A stretch of DNA of 64,000 nt from Rhizobiales bacterium 62-47 (GCA_001899255.1 MKVX01000018.1:1055150-1119149), one strand, 5' to 3'. Positions 1 through 12,386 are shown, counted from the stretch's first letter. Notes: generated from the sequence alone by a model not told the origin. Program-made: numbers and translations.

Positions 1-93
1 AAACTTTCGAGATTGATTTACGCGCTTTTTGAAATTTCAGCACGACGCGTAACATCTTGCCGCGCCATCCAGCGCCCAACGTGACCGAACGAG

Positions 94-411
94 TCAGTTT
101 GACTTGACCACCCGCACCAGATCGCGCGGATTCGCGAAGTCGAGTTGATAGCGCACGCGCTCATCGAGCATGTCCGGGTCCACCCGGTCCGCGCGCAGCA
201 ACGACACACGCTTCTCGCCTTCGATGCGTTCCTGCTTCAGCCGCGCCAGTTCGGAGGTCAGCGCGATGATTTCCTGATCGAGCTCCTGGCGAGCGTTCAA
301 ACCGTACTTGCCGGTGTAGGCATTGACGCCAAAATAGCCGACCATCGCGGCCGCTATCGAATAGAGGGCCACGCCGGTCAGGAATGCTTTCAATCGTGCG
401 CGAGAAACCAT
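94..411 (-). CDS. ftsB: FtsB/DivIC-family septum formation initiator
   Basis: A 105-residue bitopic division protein. A short basic N-terminus is followed by one membrane segment (about residues 10–28) and then a charged heptad-like stretch (about 40–70, rich in E, L, K, R) that should form the periplasmic coiled coil. This is the architecture of FtsB, which bridges FtsL and FtsQ in the divisome. The length matches the family. It lies downstream of eno and the flavin reductase on the same strand, a typical position in alphaproteobacteria, where the pyruvate dehydrogenase genes usually follow. Family assignment rests on architecture and the conserved C-terminal region; sequence identity in this family is low. 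Confidence 0.85.
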   Translation of the reverse strand: MVSRARLKAFLTGVALYSIAAAMVGYFGVNAYTGKYGLNARQELDQEIIALTSELARLKQERIEGEKRVSLLRADRVDPDMLDERVRYQLDFANPRDLVRVVKSN

Positions 412-476
412 GCTGCGACGATGCGACGACCCGGTTAATGGACCGCTAACAACCGGGTCGCCCTCCGCAAAACACC

Positions 477-1043
477 TTACGATGCCGTTTTGGCGTGCTG
501 GCCGACCCAGGCCTCGAACGCTGTCAGATAGAGCTTGAGGAAGTCGCGCAGCGACTCTTTGGTCAATTCGCCCTTGTCGTCGAAGGCGTCGCCCAGCGCG
601 CCAAGGTACATTTCCGGCTGCTGCAGGATCGGCCCGCTGATGCCCGGAAGGATCTGTTGCAGATGCTTGACCGCGCTGACGCCGCCATGCGCGCCCGGCG
701 AGGTCCCGATAATTCCGATCGGCCTGCCGTTGAGCGAACTCTTGCCGGACGGCCGCGACGCGACGTCGATGGCATTCTTGAGCACGCCTGGAACCGAGCG
801 ATTGTATTCCGGCGTGACGAACAGCACCGCAGCCGACGCCTTGATCCTGTCACGGAAGGCGACCCAGTCGGCCGGCGGTGTGCCTTCGAGATCCTGATTG
901 AAGAACGAAATATCCTGCAGCGTGACGACCTCGAGTTGCAGCGAGGGTGGGGCCAGTTTGACGAGTGCGTTGGCAACTCTGAGCGAGAATGCCTGCTTCC
1001 GCAGGCTGCCGACGATGACTGCGACACGGTGGGAGGTGGCCAT
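477..1043 (-). CDS. NADPH-dependent FMN reductase (flavodoxin-fold, ChrR/YieF-like)
   Basis: A 188-residue flavoprotein. The N-terminal strand followed by GSLRKQAFS (residues about 10–18) is the FMN-phosphate loop of this family. The central PEYNRSVPGVLKNAIDVAS segment is the other family hallmark and contacts the isoalloxazine ring. Such enzymes reduce FMN, quinones, azo dyes or chromate with NAD(P)H in the cytoplasm. The start at 1043 (MATSHRV) was chosen over a frame-open Met 15 codons upstream because the conserved fold begins immediately after it. The physiological substrate cannot be read from the sequence. It stands between ftsB and an MDR oxidoreductase, all on the minus strand, but the 160-bp gap to the latter argues against tight coupling. 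Confidence 0.85.
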   Translation of the reverse strand: MATSHRVAVIVGSLRKQAFSLRVANALVKLAPPSLQLEVVTLQDISFFNQDLEGTPPADWVAFRDRIKASAAVLFVTPEYNRSVPGVLKNAIDVASRPSGKSSLNGRPIGIIGTSPGAHGGVSAVKHLQQILPGISGPILQQPEMYLGALGDAFDDKGELTKESLRDFLKLYLTAFEAWVGQHAKTAS

Positions 1044-1203
1044 GACAACTATCCTTGTTTCGCGACGACTGATGACGTCTCGCCTCACCTAGCGACACCT
1101 CAAAGAAGATGCAAGTGCATGGACATGCATTGGCGGCAACAGACCGCCTTTGAAGAAGTGCCGTGGCGATGAAACCCCACGCGGATACCATCGCGATGCT
1201 GCG

Positions 1204-2346
1204 TCACCCGGCCTTGTTCGGATTGATGAGGAATTTCTCCCCGGTGGCACGCTTGGCGTAGGCCGCAATGTTGGGCAGTTGCAACGTCTCCTGCAGCGAA
1301 ATCACCCGGGTGTAGTGGCTCGCAAATGTCGTCTTGAGTTCGGCGACCACCCGCGCCCGCAGCCGGGCCGCGCCTTCCGGACCGATCTTCTGAAGGAAGG
1401 GAAACAGCAACCAGCCGCCGATGCCCCACGCCATGCCGAACGACCGGTTCAGTTCGGTCGGTCCCGGATCGAGCATGCCGTACATGTAGACCTGCTTGTG
1501 CACGCTCGAGCCGTAGCGGCTGTAGACCTTGGCATTCTTGTTCGCTGCGATTTCCATGCAGGTCAGAATTTGACCGGCGAGCTTGCCGCCCCCGATGGCA
1601 TCGAACGCCAGCGTTGCGCCGGTCTCGACCAGCGCGTTGGTGAGATCGTCCATGAACGTCGGCGACGTTGAATCGCAGACATACTTGGCCCCGATGTCGC
1701 GCAGCAGCTTGGCTTGCTCGGCATTACGCACGATGTTGACGAGGCCAATGCCATCCTTGATGCAGATCTTGTTGAGCATCTGACCGAGGTTCGATGCCGC
1801 CGCCGTGTGCACCAGTGCCGTATGGCCCTCGCGACGCATCGTCTCGACCATGCCGAGCGATGTCAGCGGATTGACGAAACACGACGCGCCGTCGGCCGGC
1901 GTTGCGCCGGGCGGCAACACCAGACAGTCCGACGCCTTCATGGTCCGAAACTGCGAGTACATCGCGCCGCCGATCATCGCGACGGTCTTGCCGAGCAGCG
2001 CCTGCGCAGCCTCGGAAGAACCTGCCTTGACGACAACGCCCGCGCCTTCGTTGCCGACCGGCATCGATTCATCGAGGCGCGGCGCCATGGCTCTCATCGC
2101 GCCCGGCGGAACGCTCGCGGTGATCACAGGATTGGTCGCGGTACCGGACGCCTTCGCCGTTCGCATATCGGCCGGTCCCAGCAAAAGGCCGAGATCGGAT
2201 GGATTGATCGGTGTCGCTTCGACGCGAACCACCACTTCGTCTGCACCCGGTTCGCCAACCGGAACCGGCACCAGCGACAACTCCAGTTCACCGCTTTTCT
2301 TGATCAGGGAGCGAAGCTGAAGTCCTGTTTGCGGATTCTCTGACAT
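1204..2346 (-). CDS. Medium-chain dehydrogenase/reductase, quinone-oxidoreductase-like
   Basis: A 380-residue MDR-superfamily protein. The N-terminal GroES-like domain contains GNEGAGVVVKAG (residues about 98–109). The nucleotide-binding domain has an alanine-rich loop, HTAAASNLGQ (about 180–189), in place of a classical GxGxxG, as in the ETR/quinone reductase branch. The closely spaced cysteines of the structural zinc site are absent, so an NADPH-dependent, zinc-free enoyl/quinone reductase is more likely than an alcohol dehydrogenase. An open frame extends about 215 codons upstream, but that part is antisense to the esterase gene, so the start at 2346 (MSENP) was chosen. It is divergent from the esterase, with about 160 bp between starts. 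Substrate unknown. Confidence 0.8.
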   Translation of the reverse strand: MSENPQTGLQLRSLIKKSGELELSLVPVPVGEPGADEVVVRVEATPINPSDLGLLLGPADMRTAKASGTATNPVITASVPPGAMRAMAPRLDESMPVGNEGAGVVVKAGSSEAAQALLGKTVAMIGGAMYSQFRTMKASDCLVLPPGATPADGASCFVNPLTSLGMVETMRREGHTALVHTAAASNLGQMLNKICIKDGIGLVNIVRNAEQAKLLRDIGAKYVCDSTSPTFMDDLTNALVETGATLAFDAIGGGKLAGQILTCMEIAANKNAKVYSRYGSSVHKQVYMYGMLDPGPTELNRSFGMAWGIGGWLLFPFLQKIGPEGAARLRARVVAELKTTFASHYTRVISLQETLQLPNIAAYAKRATGEKFLINPNKAG

Positions 2347-2508
2347 GGGCTGTTTCCTCACTCCGGCTGCATCGTTTTTCGCAGTGTCATCATCTTGGCC
2401 GCCAAACACAAGCCTCATCGGTAAGCACCGATGCCGTTGGCAGGCGGGTACAGCCTGCCGTAAGCTCCGATGCGACGAACAGGCCAGCAGACCATGGAAG
2501 GCGCGCCG

Positions 2509-3393
2509 ATGGGCCAACGCGAAATTGACGCGATCCGCACATTGCTGACGTCCAAGCCCCGCCCGGTCGGTTGGGATGAGCGCCGCCAGCGCATCGAAGA
2601 GGTCGGTGCGACCTGGCCGATCGCCGACGACATCGCGACCACCGCCGTCGATGTCGCGGGGATGCGCGGAGAATGGTCGATCGCTCCCGGCAGCGACGAA
2701 ACGCGCGCGCTGCTGTTCTTTCATGGCGGCGGTTATTGCTCGGGTTCGATCCGCAGCCATCGCAGTTTGGTCACGGAAGCGGGCCGCGCCGCCAGCGTTC
2801 GGACGCTCGCGGTCGAATATCGGCTCGCGCCTGAACATCCGTTTCCGGCAGCGCTCGATGACGCGCTCGCCGCATGGCGCTTCCTTCGCGGACAGAATAT
2901 CGCCGCGCATCGCATCGTGGTGGGCGGCGATAGCGCCGGTGGCGGCCTGACGATTGCGCTGATCAACCGGCTGCGTGCGGACGGCGAACAACTCCCCGGC
3001 TGTGCGTGGCTGCTGTCACCGTGGACCGATCTCACATTGTCGGGTGCGACGCTCGCCAGCAAGGACGCCGTCGATCCGCTCATTCACAAAGCTTACCTGG
3101 CCGAACTGGCCGACGCATACGTCCCGCGCGAGATGGATCGCAGGGATCCGCGCGTATCGCCGCTGTTTGCTGAGCTTGCCGGTTTTCCGCCGACGCTGAT
3201 TCAGGTCGGCGCGTGCGAAACGCTGCTTGCCGACGCAACGCGCTTCGCCGCATCGGCCGGCGCCGCCAATGTCGCGGTGACCTTAGAGGTCTGGCCCGAC
3301 ATGATCCATGCGTGGCCGCTGTGGAACAAGCATCTCGAGCCGGGCCGCCGCTCGCTCGCGAATGCCGGACGTTTCATCCGCGAGCGATTGTGA
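2509..3393 (+). CDS. Alpha/beta hydrolase of the hormone-sensitive-lipase (acetyl hydrolase) family
   Basis: A 294-residue serine esterase. HGGG (residues 72–75) is the oxyanion-hole motif of the HSL family. GDSAG (140–144) is the nucleophile elbow with Ser142, and HAWPLW (His about 267) supplies the catalytic histidine. The acid should lie in the stretch around CETLLAD. Three in-frame ATGs exist (2470, 2494, 2509). The last has a purine-rich GGAAGG at a suitable distance and was chosen, although the longer forms are possible. The gene converges on eno with only 9 bp between stop codons. It probably hydrolyses short acyl esters; the natural substrate is unknown. Confidence 0.85.
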   Translation: MGQREIDAIRTLLTSKPRPVGWDERRQRIEEVGATWPIADDIATTAVDVAGMRGEWSIAPGSDETRALLFFHGGGYCSGSIRSHRSLVTEAGRAASVRTLAVEYRLAPEHPFPAALDDALAAWRFLRGQNIAAHRIVVGGDSAGGGLTIALINRLRADGEQLPGCAWLLSPWTDLTLSGATLASKDAVDPLIHKAYLAELADAYVPREMDRRDPRVSPLFAELAGFPPTLIQVGACETLLADATRFAASAGAANVAVTLEVWPDMIHAWPLWNKHLEPGRRSLANAGRFIRERL

Positions 3394-3402
3394 CGATGAA
3401 AG

Positions 3403-4728
<1,326 letters not shown>

Positions 4729-4815
4729 CTACAGCATGGGGCCCAGCGAGAAAAGACCGCCGCCGGTCCGGTGGCCACCTTGCCCGATGCGCTGGCACGG
4801 GATACGGAGACGATC

Positions 4816-5292
4816 ATGTCGAAAAAGCCCCGCCCCGCACCGAAAACCCCCGCCCTGCAGCTCGGCCGCGCCGTCGAATGGCCGCGCTCGCCCGAGGAGG
4901 CCAAGCTCGACCGGGTCCCCAACCCGCAGAAGGATACCAACTACGTGGTGCGCTTCACCGCGCCCGAGTTCACCTCGCTGTGCCCGATCACCGGCCAACC
5001 CGACTTCGCACATCTTGTGATCGACTATGTGCCGGGCCAGTGGCTGCTGGAATCCAAATCGCTGAAGCTCTACGTCGCCAGCTTCCGCAACCACGGCGCA
5101 TTCCACGAGGACTGCACGGTAGCGATCGGCAAGCGCATCGTCGCCGAGATCAAGCCGCGCTTCCTGCGCATCGGCGGGTACTGGTATCCACGCGGCGGCA
5201 TCCCGATCGATGTGTTCTGGCAGACCGGCAAACTGCCGAAAGACGTCTGGATGCCGGATCAGGGCGTGGCGCCCTATCGTGGCCGCGGCTGA
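4816..5292 (+). CDS. queF: NADPH-dependent 7-cyano-7-deazaguanine reductase
   Basis: A 158-residue tunnel-fold enzyme that reduces preQ0 to preQ1 in queuosine synthesis. The catalytic pair is visible as Cys56 in [11 protein letters not shown] and Asp63. The substrate-binding ESKSLK motif (about 79–84) and the [11 protein letters not shown] segment follow. The length fits the short single-domain (YkvM-type) QueF. The start ATG at 4816 (MSKKPRP) was chosen over a much longer open frame that overlaps eno antisense. No other queuosine genes lie nearby in this window. Confidence 0.95.
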   Translation: MSKKPRPAPKTPALQLGRAVEWPRSPEEAKLDRVPNPQKDTNYVVRFTAPEFTSLCPITGQPDFAHLVIDYVPGQWLLESKSLKLYVASFRNHGAFHEDCTVAIGKRIVAEIKPRFLRIGGYWYPRGGIPIDVFWQTGKLPKDVWMPDQGVAPYRGRG

Positions 5293-5408
5293 TCCTTCAC
5301 TAGGCAGCACTCGCTCGGAACTTTTCGGCAACGTGGCGCTTCTCCACGCTGGTTTGGCGGTCCGCTTGACGACGCGGCTTGTCGCCATGCGCGTTGCCGG
5401 AGCCATTC

Positions 5409-6653
5409 GTGTCCACACCAGAACAACGTTCGCCGGGAATTCGCGCGCTCGTCGCGCTAAACTTCTTCATGGCCGACATGCAGGCCGGCATAGGGCCCTT
5501 TCTCGGGGTATTCCTGCTCGCGCACGGTTGGCAGAGCGGATTTATCGGCACCGTCATGACGGTTGGCGGAATCGCCGGCATGATCATGACGACGCCCGCC
5601 GGGGCTCTGATCGATGCCACGCGACACAAGCGGGCCTTTGTCATCATTCCCGGTATTTGCACGGTGCTTGCGTCCGGCATCGTGCTGTTGTCGCAGCAAT
5701 TCTGGGTCGTCACCGCATCGCAGATCGCGACCGCCGTGGCCGGCGCGATGATCGTTCCCGCCGTCACCGGCATCACGCTCGGCATGGTCGGGCAACGCGG
5801 GTTCAACCGGCAGAACGGCCGTAACCAAGCCTCCAACCATGCCGGTAACATGGTGGGCGCCGGTCTCTCCGGGTTGTTGGGATGGCAGTTCGGATTCGTC
5901 GCCGTCTTCCTGCTCGCGGCTGTTTTCGGTGTCATCTCCATCGCTTGCGTGATGCTGATCCCGCGCGAGGCCATCGACGACGATGTCGCGCGCGGACTGC
6001 ACAAGGACGGCAGTTGCGATGAGCGCATCAGCGGGCTGATGGTCTTGCTGGAATGCAAACCGCTGCTGGTGCTTGCCGCTTCGCTCGCCCTGTTTCATCT
6101 CGGCAACGCTGCGATGTTGCCGTTCTATGGTCTCGCCGTGGTCGATTTGCAGCGCGCGGATCCTGCGAGCTTCGTCGCAACGACCATCGTCATCGCGCAA
6201 GGCGTCATGATCGCGATGTCGCTGGTGGCGATGCGCCTCGCCGAGAAGACCAGCTTCTGGCTGGTGCTGCTGATTTCGTTTGTCGCCCTGCCGGTGCGCG
6301 GCCTGATCGCGGCCTACACGATCAGTGAATGGGGCGTCATACCGGTGCAGATGCTGGATGGCGTCGGCGCGGGACTGCAAAGCGTCGCGGTGCCCGGCCT
6401 CGTCGCACACATTCTCAATGGCAGCGGGCGCGTCAATCTCGGTCAGGGGGCGGTGATGACGGTGCAAGGCGTCGGAGCGGCGCTCAGCCCGGTGGTCGGC
6501 GGCTGGATCGCCCAGAGCCTCGGTTATTCGGCCGCCTTCCTCGTGCTCGGATCGCTGGCAATCGGCTCCGTCATCATCTGGCTGATGTCTGCCTCGCTCG
6601 TGAAACGCGCCTCATCGCAACCGCACATGCTGGCGCCCGCGGGGGCACTCTAA
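5409..6653 (+). CDS. MFS transporter, probable drug/metabolite exporter
   Basis: A 414-residue inner-membrane protein with about 12 hydrophobic segments, beginning with ALVALNFFMADMQAGIGP. The GALIDATRHKR stretch in the loop after TM2 matches the MFS signature (G-x-x-x-D-x-x-x-R-K-R type). A GTG at 5409 is the likely start, because the family-like sequence begins just after it; an ATG at 5379 in the same frame would add ten unrelated residues. The gene converges on a second MFS gene with only 14 bp between them. Substrate not predictable. Confidence 0.8.
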   Translation: MSTPEQRSPGIRALVALNFFMADMQAGIGPFLGVFLLAHGWQSGFIGTVMTVGGIAGMIMTTPAGALIDATRHKRAFVIIPGICTVLASGIVLLSQQFWVVTASQIATAVAGAMIVPAVTGITLGMVGQRGFNRQNGRNQASNHAGNMVGAGLSGLLGWQFGFVAVFLLAAVFGVISIACVMLIPREAIDDDVARGLHKDGSCDERISGLMVLLECKPLLVLAASLALFHLGNAAMLPFYGLAVVDLQRADPASFVATTIVIAQGVMIAMSLVAMRLAEKTSFWLVLLISFVALPVRGLIAAYTISEWGVIPVQMLDGVGAGLQSVAVPGLVAHILNGSGRVNLGQGAVMTVQGVGAALSPVVGGWIAQSLGYSAAFLVLGSLAIGSVIIWLMSASLVKRASSQPHMLAPAGAL

Positions 6654-6667
6654 TCGAGCAACGACGC

Positions 6668-7846
6668 TCAGCCGGCGCGGGTAGCCGGTCGCGGTTGAAC
6701 CAGCAGTCGCGCCCCGACAACCCCGACCAGAAACACGATGACGGCGCAGATCGCCAGCGTCGGCATCTTGCCGATATGGGCAATACCGAAACCGTAGGAA
6801 ATCGGCCCCGCGGTCTGCCCGAGGAAGAAGAAGCAGGAGTGCAGCGACAACGATGTCGCCCGCGCTTCGACCGATAGTTCGCTGGCGAACACCTGCATGC
6901 AACCATGCAGCATGTAGAAGCCGAGCCCCATCACCACGAAACTCGCCAGTTGCGCCTGCCACGGCAAACCGAGGCCGAGTACCACAAGCTGCGCCGCGAG
7001 CAGCGCGCCGCCGACAATCATCAGCCCGCGCACGCCGAGCGCCGGCAGCATACGAGAAATACTCAACGTGTAGAACAGACCGCCCACCGCAAAACCAGCG
7101 ATGACGATGCCGGCGATCGACAGCCGCGTCTCGCCGAGCTCGAACAGGAACGCCGCCACGAACGGGAATACGCCGAGCACGCAGCAGCCTTCGAGAAACA
7201 CGATGCTGTAGCAAACCCGTGTGCGCGGATTGGCGAACAGCACCTGATATCCGTGCCACAACGACGACAGGCTGCCGCCACCGGACGACATCGTTTCGGA
7301 CTTGCGGCGCAAGCCGAAACCAATCGTAACAGATGCCACGACGGTGAGCACGCCAAGAACGCCAAGCACGCCCCGCCAGCCGAACAGGTCGCCGACGACA
7401 CCGCCGAGTGTCGAACCGAGAATGTTGCCGATCATGGCGCCGGCCAGCACCCGGCTGATCGCCACCTGGCGTCCGCTCACCGCCACCAGATCGCTGGTCA
7501 GGCTGAGCGTCACCGGAAACACGCCGCCGGCACCGATGCCGCAGACGATGCGCGTGGCGAGCAACATTGGAAACGAGGTCGCGAAGGCGCCGACAATGCT
7601 GCCGATACCAAGCAGCGCCAGGCAGACGATCATCACCCTCGCCTTGCCGATCAGGTCGGCAACGGCGCCGATGATCGGCTGCACGATCGCGAAGGTGAAG
7701 GCTAACGCCGCCGACAGGCCCGCGGCATGCGCGATAGAAACCGACAGATCGTCCGCCACATGCGGCAGCACCGGATCGATCGCGCGCACCGACAGATTGG
7801 CGGCGAACGAGGCCATGGCGATGAGATAGAGGATAGGCGGCATCAA
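6668..7846 (-). CDS. MFS transporter (DHA1-like)
   Basis: A 392-residue, 12-helix inner-membrane transporter. The first helix runs from the start (MMPPILYLIAMASFAANLSVRAIDP). ADLIGKARVMI after TM2 fits the MFS motif A region, and a GxxxGxxxG-rich TM5 (GAMIGNILGSTLGG) resembles the antiporter motif C of drug:H+ antiporters. It is probably an exporter of the DHA1 type. It lies 73 bp downstream of kdsA on the same strand, with a stem-loop in the gap, and converges on the other MFS gene. It is unrelated in detail to its convergent neighbour, so the pair is not a recent duplication. Confidence 0.82.
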   Translation of the reverse strand: MMPPILYLIAMASFAANLSVRAIDPVLPHVADDLSVSIAHAAGLSAALAFTFAIVQPIIGAVADLIGKARVMIVCLALLGIGSIVGAFATSFPMLLATRIVCGIGAGGVFPVTLSLTSDLVAVSGRQVAISRVLAGAMIGNILGSTLGGVVGDLFGWRGVLGVLGVLTVVASVTIGFGLRRKSETMSSGGGSLSSLWHGYQVLFANPRTRVCYSIVFLEGCCVLGVFPFVAAFLFELGETRLSIAGIVIAGFAVGGLFYTLSISRMLPALGVRGLMIVGGALLAAQLVVLGLGLPWQAQLASFVVMGLGFYMLHGCMQVFASELSVEARATSLSLHSCFFFLGQTAGPISYGFGIAHIGKMPTLAICAVIVFLVGVVGARLLVQPRPATRAG

Positions 7847-7864
7847 ATCGACCGTTGCCGGAAT

Positions 7865-7909
7865 TCCGTTGCGACACTGCCGATCTCAATGCTTCCGGCA
7901 CGCAACGGA
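7865..7909 (-). terminator. Stem-loop downstream of kdsA, terminator candidate without U-tract
   Basis: Perfect 9-bp arms TCCGTTGCG (7865–7873) and CGCAACGGA (7901–7909) enclose a 27-base loop that can form a further GCCG/CGGC stem. It begins 11 bp beyond the kdsA stop. No T-run follows on the minus strand, so it may be an mRNA 3'-end stabiliser or processing structure rather than an intrinsic terminator. Confidence 0.4.
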
Positions 7910-7919
7910 CCATCCAGCA

Positions 7920-8780
7920 TTAAAGTTGCCCGTTCTTGGCGACAGCATCGAACGCCATCAGCGTTCGCACCAAGGCTTCGAATTGATTGAGCGGCACCAT
8001 GTTGGGGCCGTCCGACGGGGCATGATCGGGATCGGGATGCGTCTCGATGAAAACACCTGCGACGCCGACGGCGACGGCGGCACGCGCCAGCACCGGCACG
8101 AATTCACGCTCGCCCCCGGACGACGTACCCTTGCCGCCCGGCTGCTGCACCGAATGCGTCGCGTCGAAAATCACCGGCACGCCGGTGGTGCGCGCGAGGA
8201 TCGGCAGCGCCCGCATGTCCGACACCAGCGTGTTGTAGCCGAACGATGCGCCGCGCTCGGTCACCAGCACATTGGGATTGCCGCCGCCGGTGATCTTGGT
8301 CACGACGTTGGCCATGTCCCACGGCGCGAGGAATTGGCCCTTCTTGACGTTGACGATCTTGCCGGTGGCCGCTGCCGCCAGCAGCAGGTCGGTCTGCCGG
8401 CACAGGAAGGCCGGGATCTGCAGCACGTCCACCGCCTGCGCGACCTCCGCGCATTGCGATGCTTCGTGCACGTCGGTCAGCACCGGCAATCCCAACGACG
8501 TGCGGATTTCGGCGAAGATCGGCAGAGCCTGCGTCAGGCCAATGCCGCGCGCAGCGGTGGCGCTGGTGCGGTTGGCCTTGTCGAACGAGGTTTTGTAAAC
8601 GAGACCGATGCCGAGTCGCGCCGCAATTTCCTTCAACGCGCTCGCCGTCTCGAGTGCGTGCGCGCGGCTCTCGAGCTGGCACGGACCGGCGATGATCGCG
8701 ATCGGCAACGCGTTACCGAACCGCACCGATCCGGCAGTCACCACGGGCGCGGCGGCGTGTGTTGCGGCGGAAGATGTCAA
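7920..8780 (-). CDS. kdsA: 3-deoxy-8-phosphooctulonate (KDO-8-P) synthase
   Basis: A 286-residue TIM-barrel enzyme condensing PEP with arabinose-5-phosphate to make KDO-8-phosphate for the lipopolysaccharide inner core. Visible hallmarks are [10 protein letters not shown] near residue 30–39, [31 protein letters not shown] and the [14 protein letters not shown] segment near the C-terminal third. CQLES retains the cysteine of the metal-dependent class. The start is an ATG or near-equivalent at 8780. Pairs functionally with the lipid A genes at 27.8–32.2 kb, though not linked to them. Confidence 0.96.
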   Translation of the reverse strand: MTSSAATHAAAPVVTAGSVRFGNALPIAIIAGPCQLESRAHALETASALKEIAARLGIGLVYKTSFDKANRTSATAARGIGLTQALPIFAEIRTSLGLPVLTDVHEASQCAEVAQAVDVLQIPAFLCRQTDLLLAAAATGKIVNVKKGQFLAPWDMANVVTKITGGGNPNVLVTERGASFGYNTLVSDMRALPILARTTGVPVIFDATHSVQQPGGKGTSSGGEREFVPVLARAAVAVGVAGVFIETHPDPDHAPSDGPNMVPLNQFEALVRTLMAFDAVAKNGQL

Positions 8781-8911
8781 ACGCGCGATCCTTTCTTATC
8801 AACCATGCAGGCTGGCGCGTGCTGGATCAAGCCGCCGCGACGCTGCGTATACGTGGGTTGCGCCCAAGGCGCGGCACTCGCGCCGCCACGCCGGAGCGCC
8901 CCATGCTCCAG

Positions 8912-9238
8912 CTATTTCACCGAGGAGAATGTCGTCGGCTGCAAGAACTGGTTGACGATATTCTCGACGATCTGGCCGTCCTTCTCGGTCTCGGCCCGTG
9001 CCGACAACCAGGCGGGATCGGTCTGAAAAGCGGTCCATTTCTTTTCGCGGTCGGCCATCGAGTCCCAGGCCAGAAAATAGGTCAATTCCTGATTGGAGAG
9101 GCCAACGAGCGTCGTGAAGAAACCCGCCTGCTTGATGCCGTGCTTCTCCCACAGCTTCAGGGTGATGCTATCGAAACGCTTCAACAGCGCCGGCAGCCGC
9201 CCCGGCACACAGCGATAGACGCGCATTTCATAAATCAT
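8912..9238 (-). CDS. NIPSNAP-family protein
   Basis: A 108-residue dimeric alpha/beta-barrel protein. It starts MIYEMRVYRCVPGRLPALLKRF, the standard NIPSNAP opening, and contains an aromatic-rich centre (LTYFLAWDSMADREKKWTAF). The length fits a single NIPSNAP domain. The frame is open upstream, but Met at 9238 is where family similarity begins. Molecular function is not established for this family. It lies between kdsA and pyrG on the same strand (131 and 93 bp gaps), probably as part of a loosely coupled transcript. Confidence 0.8.
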   Translation of the reverse strand: MIYEMRVYRCVPGRLPALLKRFDSITLKLWEKHGIKQAGFFTTLVGLSNQELTYFLAWDSMADREKKWTAFQTDPAWLSARAETEKDGQIVENIVNQFLQPTTFSSVK

Positions 9239-9331
9239 GAGGCCATTTCCGGTTCTTGTTCTTGCCAATCGGACCCGATCTTGTCGCAACAATCGGCGAC
9301 AACGTCAAAGGCCAAACAAAACACGACGTGA

Positions 9332-10975
<1,644 letters not shown>

Positions 10976-10989
10976 TTAAGCTGACCTGA

Positions 10990-11035
10990 GCGATTCGCCA
11001 AAACGAATCGCATCCGCGGCCCAGCCTTGGGCCGC
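10990..11035 (-). other. Two adjacent stem-loops between secG and pyrG
   Basis: On the + strand GCGATTCG (10990–10997) pairs with CGAATCGC (11004–11011) around six bases, and GCGGCCCA (11016–11023) pairs with TGGGCCGC (11028–11035) around four. Both stems are perfect 8-mers separated by only 4 bases. They lie in the secG–pyrG gap on the minus-strand transcript, about 27 bp before pyrG begins. No T-run follows either hairpin on the minus strand, so simple intrinsic termination of secG is unlikely. A leader or processing role is possible. Confidence 0.5.
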
Positions 11036-11127
11036 GCTGTGGGTGACTTTGAAATCAAAACGAAAACAGCTTCTTGTGGGTGGTCTTTAACAATTCACGC
11101 AAGCCGAACCAAGACAAATGCAACCGC

Positions 11128-11496
11128 TTAACGCGATTGCGGAGCCTGCGGTCCGGCCGGAGCCTGCTGTTCCTGCTGCTTCAGGGCGTCGAGGACGCCA
11201 CCGCTCGACGGCGCGACCGGGGTAGCCGGCTGCGACACCGGCGCTGAGCCGCTGTTGATGAGTGAACTCGGCGTACGGTCGAGGCCTGCCAGCCACGACA
11301 GTAACAGGCTGGTGGCGAAGAACCCGGCCGCAAGGAATGCGGTGGTGCGCGTCAGCAGGTTGGCCGTGCCGCGGCTCGACATGAAACCGCCGCCGCCTCC
11401 AATGCCCAGGCCGCCGCCTTCGGATTTCTGCAACAGCACCACGCCCGTCAAAGCGACGACGAGCATCAGATGAATGACGATTATGACGGTATGCAT
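11128..11496 (-). CDS. secG: Preprotein translocase subunit SecG
   Basis: A 122-residue auxiliary subunit of the SecYEG translocon. Two membrane helices (about residues 1–22 and 55–73) flank the conserved cytoplasmic loop with VLLQKSEGGGLG and a glycine-rich run followed by MSSRGTANLLTR. The C-terminal tail is Pro/Gln/Ser-rich, as is common in alphaproteobacterial SecG. The Met at 11496 starts exactly with helix one; an earlier in-frame Met adds six residues. It lies between tpiA and pyrG on the same strand, the usual alphaproteobacterial order. Confidence 0.95.
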   Translation of the reverse strand: MHTVIIVIHLMLVVALTGVVLLQKSEGGGLGIGGGGGFMSSRGTANLLTRTTAFLAAGFFATSLLLSWLAGLDRTPSSLINSGSAPVSQPATPVAPSSGGVLDALKQQEQQAPAGPQAPQSR

Positions 11497-11630
11497 AAGT
11501 ACCTTCCATCGCACGCGGCCAGAACCGGACCGGGTCCGCCTGACGGCCTGCGGGAGTTGAAGTCGCCGGGTGTCTACACGACCGGATGGGTGATTGTCAC
11601 CCCCGCGCAGCGCCGGAAAGCATCCACTAG

Positions 11631-12386
11631 TTAGGCAACCGCGGCGGCAATCGCAAGGAAATCGGCGGCCTTGAGGCTGGCCCCACCGATCAGCGCCCCG
11701 TTGACGTTCTCCACCGCCAGCAACTCCTTGGCATTAGAGGGTTTCACCGAGCCGCCGTAGAGCAGGCGGATGCCGGCCCCCTCGCCCTTGAACCGGGCCA
11801 TGAGTTCCTTGCGCATGAAGCCATGCATCTCGGCGACATCCGCGGCGGTCGGGGTGCGGCCGGTACCGATGGCCCAGACCGGCTCATAGGCCACGACGAG
11901 GTTGGCGGCCGTCGCACCGTCCGGCACGGAACCGGCGAGCTGGCGCCCGACCACATCGAGCGCCTGCCCGGCGTCGCGCTGGCCTTGCGTCTCGCCGACG
12001 CAGACGATGGCCAGCAGACCCTGCTGCCAGATCGCCTCCGCCTTCTGCCGCACCAGGGCATCGGTCTCGCCGTGGTCGGCGCGTCGCTCGGAATGCCCGA
12101 CGATGACCGCGCTGGCACCCGCATCGGCGATCATTTCCGCCGAAATATCTCCGGTATGGGCGCCCGAAACCGCGACATGGCAGTCCTGCGCCCCGATCTT
12201 GATCCGCGAACCAATGGCGGCAGCAGCCGACGTAAACAGCAAGGTGGCGGGCGGGCAGATCAGCAGATCGGCCTTGCGCCAGATCTCCGACGCCCCCTTG
12301 GCCATCAGCCCCAGTTCGCTGAGCGAGGCCTTGAGGCCGTTCATCTTCCAGTTCCCCGCAATCAGCGGGCGAATCGTTTCGGTCAT
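11631..12386 (-). CDS. tpiA: Triosephosphate isomerase
   Basis: A 251-residue TIM barrel interconverting glyceraldehyde-3-phosphate and dihydroxyacetone phosphate. GNWKMN (residues 11–16, catalytic Lys14), the GHSERR motif with the catalytic histidine, and [11 protein letters not shown] with the catalytic glutamate are intact. [12 protein letters not shown] forms the phosphate-binding end. Full family length. It is divergent from ppiD across 321 bp. Confidence 0.98.
   Translation of the reverse strand: MTETIRPLIAGNWKMNGLKASLSELGLMAKGASEIWRKADLLICPPATLLFTSAAAAIGSRIKIGAQDCHVAVSGAHTGDISAEMIADAGASAVIVGHSERRADHGETDALVRQKAEAIWQQGLLAIVCVGETQGQRDAGQALDVVGRQLAGSVPDGATAANLVVAYEPVWAIGTGRTPTAADVAEMHGFMRKELMARFKGEGAGIRLLYGGSVKPSNAKELLAVENVNGALIGGASLKAADFLAIAAAVA

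Noticed and set aside
1204-2991. 595-residue upstream-extended form of the MDR oxidoreductase
   Set aside because: The extra 215 N-terminal residues are antisense to the esterase and are unlike any MDR domain; MSENP at 2346 matches the start of the fold.
5409-7846. The convergent MFS pair as a recent duplication or a two-component exporter
   Set aside because: Motifs and helix sequences differ throughout, and convergent orientation argues against joint function.
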